This document shows, one piece after another, positions 35,101 through 47,100 of a DNA stretch of 64,000 bases. The number at the start of each line of letters is the position of its first letter. The first letter of the stretch is position 1. The DNA comes from Phoronis australis (taxonomy: Eukaryota; Phoronida; Phoronidae), in assembly GCA_002633005.1 (NCBI GenBank), contig NMRA01000191.1, positions 70,697-134,696 of the forward strand, in the 5' to 3' direction. The translations under genes and the position numbers were made by a program. The notes below the pieces were generated by a model, which worked only from the letters and a program-made list of their open reading frames with translations, made no database searches and was not told the origin of the DNA.

Positions 35101-38100
35101 CGTTTATGGGCTGGGTACTTATTTTAGCCAAGTCTAAAAACGCGTAGGGGGCGCTTATAGGGTATGGGTGCATATTAGGGCGAATACGGTATGTATGTAA
35201 TGATAATAATACACCGACTGTCCGACACCATTTGATTTTTGGGTAGAGGTGACCTCTGCCTCATCTCCCAGTGGCCATTTTGTGGAGGAGTGTTTCCAGA
35301 TTTTATCTAGAGAACCGATTGATGGAATGAAACTTGACACAGCGGTATTTGATGTCAATGTGCCAGCACCATTTTATTTTCGATTGAATATAACCCCCTA
35401 TGCACCTCCTGGAGGCCTCTTTGAGGAAGAGCGTTTCCAGATCATATCTGGGTATCTGATTAACATATTTTAAAGGAGAATGCCACCCAAAAAACAACCT
35501 ATTTTGTATCAATTTAGGTCGAGTAGTTCTACTCGACAACGTCACGTTCAGTTGCGTTACCTGACACCTGACGGCACACGGAGGTGTTGAAATTATCCAA
35601 TGACGTAATTGGTTTCACACGCAGTCTGTTCAGCAGTTCACAACACGGGTTACTGGTGTCAGCTTATCGCTTGAATTCATCGTTTAACACCGATTAACCG
35701 TCAAACTTCAATGAAAAATACACCGAGTTCTTATAAAAACGTGTTGTTTTATTTCGCTGTTTCGGATTTACTGGTATTTGGACACACCGTAGCCTACAAA
35801 GTTCGGCAGGCCAATTTACCAAGGTCCGTAGCACTGAGGAGTTCGGGGTCTGTTCGGAGATAAATTCGAAGTATTCTTCCGTGAAATACAGAGAGGAGAA
35901 CCTAGATCTGTGTTGTTATACTTGTGATTTTTTGAGTTCTTAACACACAAAACGCTTGTTATCCGCCGGCCAGTGGCTCGGAACCCGATCAGGCCAGTAA
36001 CGGCCGGACTGACTCGTTATCCCGGCCAGTGCGGGCTCGGAACCCGATCAGGCCTGTCGCGGCCGCCGGGACTGGCCCGAACATAAACCAGCTTGAGTTG
36101 GAAACTAAACCTCCAGTCACAATGTGCATGTAATTATTTATGTGAATTAGCCACGAAACTGAAAATCTACTTACTTGTCGTGGGGTCGCGATGTTGGGTT
36201 CCCCTTCCACAGACCGTCAGGCAAAGGTTGTACAGTAACAATGATTTGAATAATGTGTTTGTATTTCTAAATAAAGATTCCCCTAACATGTGACCATAGC
36301 ATATAAAATCGAGTAATTGTTTCACAGCAGCTTTCTGCCAGCAAACACTGAATTAGCATGCGCTCACACGGCCTCGGTGCCTGGTCAATTAGCTTTGTTG
36401 CCGGCATCAAAAGCCGGTAACGCAGTGGTTTATTCATTGCTGGCTTCTCAAAACATTTGCACTCACGAGCACTCCAAGTCATTACAAATTGTATCTAATG
36501 AGACAGGCTTTGTTTTAGTGTCATATAAGCATTGGTTAGGATGAGAATAATTCATTTTGAAACAGAAAGCAGAATAATAAACGTCTACTAATAAACGGCA
36601 ACTCACCCCGCGCCAATCCCGACTTAGTCAAGAGCTCAGGCGACGAAAACTTCACGGGTCAGATCTTTAGGTTTCTCAGGCTATCAGTTCGAACCGGAAT
36701 ACACTGATCAAGAAATACTAGAGAGGCGCCGTGAACATGCACAGGCAACGGAACGTATGGATAATTCTTTGGTAAGCCGGAATACGTCAGAGAAATCACT
36801 GTCGACGAAATGCCGGCCACAGGACACGGAGATGATTCACGGCCTCATACTTGCTATTAACAGCCTACCTTTCATTCTTCACTACTGCGAGCCACTTCCT
36901 AAGCATTTCGGGCTCGCGAGGAAGTCGAAAAAAAAACGATATGCCGGCTTTTTTCGCAGCTTCATAGTTCGGACAAGCGGGAGCGATGCACGCAATATAG
37001 CGGCATTCACTCTGCAGACCAACCACTGACGTCGCTGCGTCGTTTCTCACCTTCCTCACAGGTTAACGCGACACCTCTCATCAAGATGAGGTCGACCGTA
37101 TAAGAGGCGATGTAGATATAGACCGATTAAGATGGTAAAAAAGACTAATTGAATGGGGTGGCATTCTCCTTTAATGAAACTTGACACAGGTACGGTATGT
37201 GATGCTAGTACTCTGGCACTATTAAATTTTGGCAGATTTGACTACTACAGCACCATCTAGTGGCTGTTTTGTTCTCAGTAAGTGGTTTCAAGTGTTTTTT
37301 GAGGGAAAGAGCAATTCTGGATATCTAAAGAATGGATTGATGGTTGTCAACAAAACTTGACACAGACATATGTGATGTTAATGCGCCAAACAATTTATTT
37401 TTGGGGTCGATTTGCCCACTGCAGCGTCTTGACAAGGGATTTGTCAAATTTTGTTTGAGGGAAGAGCGTTTCCAGATGATATCTAGATAACAAACTGAAG
37501 GATTTCAATACTTGGCTCAGAGATAGATATATGATGACAATGTGCTGGCGACGTCTGATTTTTACCCAGATTTGACCTATATAGCACCTCCTAGTGGCAC
37601 TAAAAACACATCATTTGCTATGCACCGTGGGAGTATGTCAACTCCCCAACATTGTTCTTATTAGTTAATTTATATGATTGTTAATTATACTCAATTCAGG
37701 TGCATCCATCCAAATCTGCTTCTGATACTGCAAACTTTCCAAAAGAAGTTGATCATCCCTGAATTCCACAAATTCTGTGACGATATTGAAGAGATCTACC
37801 TACAATGCCGTACCAACACTACAGGCAAGGTGGGTATTGTTTGTGTTGCAGGTGTGTAAGTATGACATGCGGTAGATGTTGCTATATAATTTGAAGCTTT
37901 CCTTTCATTTTTAGTGCTTCGTAGATCAGGGGTTTGTTTCACGAAAAAGATTTGAGTCCAAAATTTGGTCCACTCCATGAAACTATTTCTGAAAAATATT
38001 TTAATCTCACTTGAGTACAAAGTCTCTGAGAATGTACGCATAAATTAACTGCTAGTTATTGCGATAATTTCTTTTATTTTTTCCGGACTGTTACACAGTC

Positions 38101-41100
38101 GTAATTACTTGACTAGACCTTTATTCAGCAAATGTGAAGTCAAAATGTTAGACAAATTTCTGTGTCTTGGTCCTAAGTCTCTCTTCATGAACCACCCCTG
38201 GTGATCTCACTTCTATAAATAGTATTGCGTCAGGCATATGGCCAAACATGGCTAAAAAGTGCTTCGTGTTTCCATAGCACACTTTTCCTTACATTTGCTA
38301 CTAACTGGTACTTATTGTTTATACTTGGTGAACATATTACTATCATTTTTAAAATGAAGAAGTAGATATTTTCATCATCATTTGTCATTCCATAAGATGT
38401 GTAAAAAAGTTCAGCATGTCTGTACATGGTTGTGTGTTTTCATGCATTGTTCTTGTTGCATGAAATGCAGAAATGGAAATCTTCTATTTTAAAAATTTTT
38501 AAAGTGGCTTTAAACCCACATTTGTTGAAGAATATAGCTTTTGATTTACCCCCCTTACCGCTATAAAATTGTTCTCAACTTGTTCCATTATCAGATGAAA
38601 AGTGATTTTTGGGTCTGTTAATAACCGATAGTTCCTTGCTGCTCAAGAACATGCTCAGCAAATGAAATGACGCACCGCGACGAGTCAACTTGTAGAGTCT
38701 CATCTCGAGCATTGACGAATTGTCAGGTCTTTCCAAGTCCAGAAGTCAAATCTGTTTTGACTATTAGGAACACTTAAAGTGGTATACATTAAAAGTTTAT
38801 TTTTGTAATGCAAGGCGATTTAATAACCACTCTTAACCTTACCTTAGAATCATATTATTGTACAAAATTTAATATCTATCTGTAGTTGACTGTTTTGTAT
38901 CCTGTGCTGAGCAACTGCCACCTAATGTCTTATTTTGCTCTATATCAACCATCATTTGTTCCCTTTTAGCTGCTGTCATTGTTTGTGTGTTTATGTTTTG
39001 AAATGAGTGATTGGTTACCTGCAAGTGTAGTTTGAACCCGCAGGCAAACCATTGTTTATTTCTGTTGCAGGTTGCCAACTATATTCCTCAGTTGTCTAGG
39101 TTTAGCCCAGATTTGTGGGGTGTCTCAATCTGTACGGTCGATGGGCAAAGGTAAGTGAACATGCAACGGTTGATACATAAGGAATGGACTCCCATGTAAG
39201 CACTCACTATGGCAGACAAGTTATTCATTACATCAGAATTATCCAAAGAGCTAGGTGTCAGCTTTGTAGATTTATTGTTGTAGTTGCATGCGAGTCAAAC
39301 AGCTTGCATGGGACGTTTTCAACCTTTATATCGCAATGTATTTCATGTGTATGTTCACGATGTCGTTCCGTGGAATTAATGATGTCGTGAGACTCGCGCA
39401 GTACAAAAACACATTTGACCAGTATGACAATATTCACAGCAGTGCCGGAACATGGCGTATAACCCAAGCTCGGTCTCAGCGATTTGAGGGCACTCGGCCA
39501 TTCATAAACAAAATACTCATAGTACAATGCATGGTAAGGCGGAGCTAACTTCATTCACAATTGTATTCAACAATTCAAATATGAATTATTGTGATGAATA
39601 CTAATTTAAGTTGGACTCCTTATTGCAACGAGTGCTGGTAAACCTGTCACCTCAAACCCCTCTGTGTACAGTACAGGTACTTTGCATTCTGTAGGATAAA
39701 ATCAATTCAAGTGCATTCATAAACTCATAAGGGGTGTTAGTGCTCTGTGTCTACTGTACAACTGTGTTTTCATGTAAACAAAATCTTTTCATGGCCAAAA
39801 TACTGTGGATAGTAATGAATATTGTGTTGGGTCTGGTTGTTGTTCAAGATTTGTACAAGAAACCTTGAAAGATTTCTGTGTTCTTTCTACAAAACAGTTG
39901 CATTTTTTGAGGATTTTCAGGAAAGTTGACTGATGTGTTCCTACTGAGGAGAGCACATGGTTTGCATTTTTTTTCAGAGGAATCCAACTACTGCTGTGCC
40001 CCTTAGTGGCAACTTTTATTTATTTTAGAGCCTTCCATAATACCTGCCAAGTTTAGTGAAAGCTTGTCATGTAATTTGGTGGTTGTATTCCAGTCAACAA
40101 GAGCACAGTTGGCGTTAACGGTACCGTCTTGCGGCAATTTTGTCTTTTTGCATCTGCATCAAAAACTACCTAATCCCTTTCAATGTTTTTCATTGGAGGA
40201 GAAGGCAGCACCTGATTTGCAGCACCTGATTTAAAGTCTTGTTATGTTTTAGGTGTCTTCCTCCTTATTTCCTTAACAGACAGAGAAGTTGTTTAGTACG
40301 TAATTATGTGTCTAGTGAGGGAAGCCTAGCCTTCATTGATATTTGAATAGCTTTGATAAATGCTATGCCCTCTAGTGGCAGTTTCATGTTTGTGAAATTT
40401 AGCAGCTATGTTTTTACTTTTTAGTAGCTAGATGATTGCATTCGACAAATTTTTGGGTACCTAGCATAGTGCCAAGTTCACCAGCATTGCTTAGTGGAAT
40501 AGAAATATTTGAAAAAAAAATGAATGCACATTGCTTTGTAGTGCCTTTGTGTTTCATATGCTGTTGGTCTGGAGAAATTTATCGTACTCGTTTGATTTGA
40601 TTGCTATTTTTTGTACATCTACTTCAGATATTCTATCGGCGACACATCCTATCCTTTCTGTCTGCAGTCATGTAGTAAGCCGTTTATGTACGCCTTAGCT
40701 CTGAACGAGTTGGGGTCGGATGTCGTCCACAACTATGTGGGGCAAGAGCCAAGCGGTCTACCATTCAGTGCCATAGCCCTAAATAAACAACGTGAGTATA
40801 GGAAACAGGGCGCAGTTGCATGTAACTGTCCCAATGGGGACTCGACTATGTTGCCAGTTTTCAGAGCATTTGCGGACTGCGTGCAAATACTTATTGCTCT
40901 TTTGTGTGGTACGTTGTCTTCATTGCTATGTCAAGTTTGAGCTTTGATACACAGCAAGACGAAACTCTACGCTGAATTCTTTAAATTGTTGTAAATAGAT
41001 TGGGACATTTTCATGCAATCCCTCTGATTTAGTCTTGCTTATTTTCATTGAAGTAAGGGCCCAGTTTTCAAGTGTATTTTAAGTAAAAGAGGTGCTTGTA

Positions 41101-44100
41101 TTAAAGGTATTTAAAATTGTTTGAAAAAATATTAGGGAGCAAACGAAGTCTACAAATGCATTGAAAATTTAAGAAATATTATCGAGTCTATTATTTGGGA
41201 GTGTTCCATGCACAGATCCCTCGTTGTGTTCAACTGAGTGTCTGAGTAAATCCTTGTTACTTGGCGAAATTTATTTCGCCAAGTATGTTGCTCTGTCACT
41301 TAAGTTTTTTTTTTTTTTTTTTTTNTTCGTCATAATCGGATCCAAGATGGCGGATATGGCGGCCATTTTGTTTCCATTTTAAGATTCAAATACTCCCGGA
41401 GGCTATAATGTTGTACGTACGGGGCTGAGAATCAGTGCAATTATTGAAAAGGGCGCGTGCTACATTTGTACCGGAAATTGTTAACTTCTGGTTAAAGATG
41501 GCGGAAATATGGGCAATCGCGCATGCGCACCTTGATTTTGGGAAAAAAACGATTTCTCCTGTAGAGGGCGCATTATAGGCGCAATTCCTCCAAATTTTTG
41601 CAGGTGTTTCTTGTGACATTCTATTATTCAGATCTAAAAAACCGGAAGTTGTTTCCAAGAAAGTGGGTTTGGCCCATGTTGACCTATTTTCAGTATTGCT
41701 GGAGTGCCATTTTAAACGGGAAGAGAGAATGACGTGAATTTTGCATGTGGATTCTTTGAAGTATAGCCTTTCAAATGACATGTAACAATTTTTTTCTCAG
41801 ACTTACTGTTTTTGAGTTATTTGTCTTTGAATTTCTTAAAACAACGCAGTTTCATTTTTTTCGAAAAATTTACGGAATTGTGTGATACTATCAATTTAGA
41901 TAGAGTTTTGAACGAGCTTTCAGAAGATATTTTTCATTTTCCGCTACGACGTCTACTTTTTGAATTATTTGAGATTTTCTGATAGCGCTGTTCCTTTGTT
42001 GAGCGCTCTTTCTGCATTGATGTTGGTTAAGCTTCAATTGAACAAGACTGTAGCCTATTTCTTACTGATTTATGACATCTAAGTTCGTCATATGAATGTC
42101 ATGATGTTTGTTCATCATCGCCCCAACCATCATCACATTCGTCATCATCTCCGTCGTTGTCTTTTCTTTTTGTATTTTGTGTTCACATTTAAGTGTATTT
42201 CGAAATACTTTAAGGGACTCTCTTCTCCTACTCCGTGTCGGAAATCAAATGATTTAGAATTCGGGCTGTTCACCCACACAAAACTTGTTTCAAACCTTTC
42301 CCTGTTGCAATATAAAATTAGTTTTATCCAAACCAACCATTCAGCGTATTGGTTATTCATTCTCAGTGCTTGGGACTGGTTTTGTTGAACTTTTCAAATT
42401 TGTGTATCAAACCGGTGTTTGATGCAGAATTCCCTACCAAATGAAAGTTTGATACAGTAAGGAAATTAACTATAAAAGGGTGCCTCTTCTGACAAAATTC
42501 TCTACAAAAGGGTCCAGTTTGGGAGTTCACAAAAACATGCAAAAGGCTTTATTTTCCTTCTACACAGATCTGTTATCTACATTTTAAAAACTTGTGTCGC
42601 GAAAGGTGTACTAGATGTTTTTGACAACATGGCATCTCTTCTTGTACTGTTTCAGGCTTAGTGGGTTAAAAATTTAGCTGTTCAAGAATTCTTCCAAAAG
42701 GCTTAGATTTATGGAATTATTCTCTACATAAGGGTGGTGTTTCTGCTACAGAACCCTATAAAGAGGTGACTGTGTCGTGCAAGCTTTGGCTGCCCACAAG
42801 TGGGTCTCTTTTTCTTGTCCAGTCTGTAACTGGTTAAGTATTTGTTAAGTGAGCTGATGACACGTAATGTCAGCAAACTTTTCAAAGGTACAAAGTTTGA
42901 TTTCTGTGCAAACTAGCCCTTCTATTTAGAGTAATGCATGGTATTTCCTATTTAGGTCCAGCTTTACACAGACAAATGTCTTTAGCTCTACTTTTGTGCC
43001 TTTGCCACAAAAAACAGCTGTTCTATTTCATCCATTTCACAAATCACCATGAAATGTGCAATTGCTGCTGCTGTTCATTATGCGTTGTCCTGTTTCAGAA
43101 ATACCTCACAACCCCATGGTGAATGCAGGGGCTGTTCTTCTCTGTTCACTTCTGAAGTCTGGCGAAAGTTTGGCTGACCGATTTTCTTGGGTATGTTTAT
43201 GAAAATGTTTTCTGATCTTTTTGTAATGTATTGTGCACGTGTCGTTAACAAAACTGCTAGTGTGAGGTAGAGCAGACAGAAATACTAACTTAAGGTTAAT
43301 AAATGAAAGGATTTTGTCTGAAAGAGAAGGGTTAGGACATTTAGATGTTTCTATGGGGTAGGTCCTCGTTGATGGTAGGGGTTCGTATCCTGTCGCGTTG
43401 GGAGGGGAACAATGTCTCTAGGTCATCTGGGAAGACGTCTTTTGCACTGATAACCGGTGCTGTGATGTGTTTGTTAAATCTTTTTTATATGATCCCTTAA
43501 GTGTCCAACTTAGATACATCTCTAAGATTGAAGCTACGTTTCCATTTTCTTTTCTATGCAAAGGTGTCTCATGAGTTACTTAGATCTGCGGGAAAAGAAT
43601 TCATCGGTTTCAGTAACGCTACGTAAGTACTTGACTTGCGCACTGTTGTGGTAGGAGTAACCATTCTTTACTCAGATGAAAAGTGATTTCAGGGCTTGCA
43701 AATAACAGAGTTTGTTGTTACTTGGGTCTATGGCCAGTACATAAAATGACACGCTGTGACTAGCAAACTTGTTAAGCTGAGTCTCTAGCAATAAGGAAGT
43801 GTCAATTCTTTTTAATGCCTGAAATCACCTCCAGTTTTACTAAGGAATAATTTGAGAGACCAATTTCGTAACAGTAAGTGGTCAAAAAGTGCCAATGTGT
43901 AGCATGTACCTAGATTTTAGGAACAATTAGATTCACAGATTTTAGTAAGTTTTTCAAGCCGGGTAACTGATGTATGAAGTTCTCAAAAAAGGACAAAAAC
44001 GTGCTTTATTTGTTTTAAAATTGACCACCTACTACTGTAAAATGGTCTCAACTTATTCCTGAGATGTGATTTCTGGACTTGCACAGTTCATTTTTCGTTG

Positions 44101-47100
44101 AGATCATGCATGGTACATGAAAGTACACATCATGACAAGCCAGCTCATCGAGCTTGGTCTCAAGCAATAACAAACTGAAATCACCTCCAATTTGACTATT
44201 CAACAATTTGAGACTAGATATTTCATAGCAATCAGTGGTCGAAATAAAAAAATTGATTTTTGTGTTGGAAGGCAAGTTTATCGCCGCTTTAAATTCAAAA
44301 CTCCTTTTTGAATACTATTAGTAAGGACTTTTAGTATTCGGATACTAGTAAGGACTTTTAGTATTTGCAAACTAGTAAGCTCTTCTAGTATATGTATACT
44401 AGTGAGGACTTTTAGTATTCAGATACTAGTAAGGACTTTTAGTATTTGGATACTAGTAAGGAATTAGTATTTGGATACTAGTAAGGACTTTTAGTATTCT
44501 GATACTAGTAAGGACTTGTAGTATTTGTACACTAGTAAAAACTTTTAGTATTTAGATACTAGTAAGGACTTTTAGTATTCAGATACTGGTAAGGACTTTT
44601 AGTATTTGGATACTAGTAAGGAATTAGTATTCAGACACTAGTAAGGACTTTTAGTATTCTGATACTAGTAAGGACTTTTAATATTTGGATACTAGTAAGG
44701 AATTAGTATTCGGATACTAGTAAGGACTTTTAGTATTCTGGTACTAGTAAGTACTTGTAGTATTCGTATACTAGTAAGGACTTTTAGTATTCGTATACTA
44801 GTAAGGACTTTTAGTATTCGGATACTAGTAAGGACTTATAGTATTCGTACACTAGTAAGGACTTTTATTATTTGGATAATTATTAATAAAGACTTTTAGT
44901 ATTCGGATTCTAGTATGGACTTTTAGTATTTTGAAATATGATTTTGTAACAATGCCATAATTTCAGGTTTCTATCTGAAAGAGAAACTGCTGACAGAAAC
45001 TTTGCTCTTGGCTATTATATGAAAGAAAATGATGTGAGTGAATGGGGTTGGATTTGATAATTTATTTTTAGCCTTACTAACTGTTTTGCCATTCTGCCAG
45101 TAAGAACTGCTCCGTGTCTGGTTTAAAACATGAACCTCCTGACTTGTGAACCATCAATACGGGTGACTTTTGAACTATGCTTGGTACAGTTAAATTTGCT
45201 AGGAGGTGACTGTGATTGAGTTTTTATGAACCTCTGTAAAATGGTCAGCTTATACCTACATTTTAGAAACGATTGAGCTTTCCAGTATTTAGCTAGATTT
45301 TCGAGAGAAACTAAATTACATATTTCTCAATACAAGAACAAAAAATGTGCTTTGTAATTCTTTTCAAAGTTTTCATTGTTGTGAATAAATTACTAAGACA
45401 CAACCTCTATATTAAAAATGTAATCATTCTATTTACAGTGTTTTCCTTCAGGCACAGATCTGATACAGACGCTAGATTTCTACTTCCAGGTAAATCTTGC
45501 CACAGTCCTGAGCATTATGCTTGCTCGCAATGCTTGCGAGCCGTCCATTTTTTAACCCAAACTAGGCAACAGTCACATAAAATTCTGGTTTTAATTCTCA
45601 AGTGTAAAGGCATAGACCAGTGTTCAGCAAAGCTGTCTTAACTGTAAAAGCCTTAAATTGGATCTGCTTATTTATAAGTTAAATAAAGTTCAATGCTATG
45701 GTTGTTTTAGTTTCTGCACTTAAGATGTTTTAAGAATTTGCCTAACTCATTTGTCTACTTTATTGTATAGGACTGATGAAAATTGTACTTTACAGGTACC
45801 AACTGTTGTGAAAATTGTATTTCTATTAGCAGACAAAATGCTACATAGATCTTGTTTGGTCATTCGTGCTATTAGATATCTTTTTCAAAATCGAAAAGTT
45901 TTCAAAATCCATCCTGCCTTTCCTTTTCATCCATTGCTTGTGAACTTACAGATGTGCTCCATAGAGGTCACTTGCGAATCTGCTGCTGTCATGGCGTCGA
46001 CTTTGGCTAATGGTGGAATTTGCCCAATCACAGACGAGTCAGTGTTTGGTGCCACATCTGTTCGCAACACACTTTCCCTCATGCACTCCTGTGGCATGTA
46101 CGACTATTCAGGCCAGTTTGCATTCAGTGTGAGTACCAACATAGAGAACTTGCGACTGATAACAACATAAGCTCAGACATTTATTCTTTCAGCCATAGTA
46201 ACAATGAATAGAAATGAATCTATTCTTCCAGACAACTGTTCCTGTATTTAATATAAGAAACTTAACTGGATGTTTTAAAGAATTTCAAAATTGACATTTA
46301 TGTCCCAAACAACTAGCATGTTTTCCGCATGACTAATGATTTCGAAGAATCTAACTCTAAATTTCTTAGTATTAGTGAAAACTAAGGTTTGTAATTAGTT
46401 ACTCGTCTTCTCTTCTTTCCTAGGTCGGGCTACCCTCCAAGTCAGGGGTCTCCGGTGCTATCCTTGTTGTGATTCCCAACGTGATGGGCATCTGTCTTTG
46501 GTCGCCACCTCTTGATACCTATGGTAACTCATGCCGAGGACTACAGTTCTGTGATGTAAATAACAATACTAACATAACATTAACATGGCTGTCTTTAAAG
46601 CCTATCTCGAAGGGATTGTTATTATTCTAAATGTGTTTGACTTTCCGGATAGTCCGAGCAATGCTTTAGCAATGCACAACAAAACACAATTTAAACACTT
46701 GGGCAAGTCAGTTGGTACATGAGGTAGCCTTTTCATGCTATATTGTGTCATTATGGTAAAAAGCAAAAAAAAGATTGACCAATGAACACAGTAGTTTTGA
46801 ACATTCGCTGGTGCCCTCGGTAGAAGTGCGTATCTGTCTCGGGTACTGGAATACATTAAATGGAACACCGATGTAAGCGGATGTTGCTCACCTATGTAAA
46901 AGTCTAGTAATACGCCTGATTGATAAGTACATTTATTTTGTCAAATTGTGACTCCACTGTGGTCTGAGTGGTGTTTTAACGTATTGTAGGAACTATATGT
47001 TGCCCTTCAAGGTAAGGTTTTGAACCATTGCCTTTCCACCGTACCTATCCTCATTCCTCTAAGATGGATAGGTTCATAGACATCTTAATACAAAGTCAGT

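Noticed and set aside
39184-39554. Overlapping frames in GLS intron 5
   Set aside because: No conserved motif, and frames on both strands overlap; likely chance or unknown repeat.
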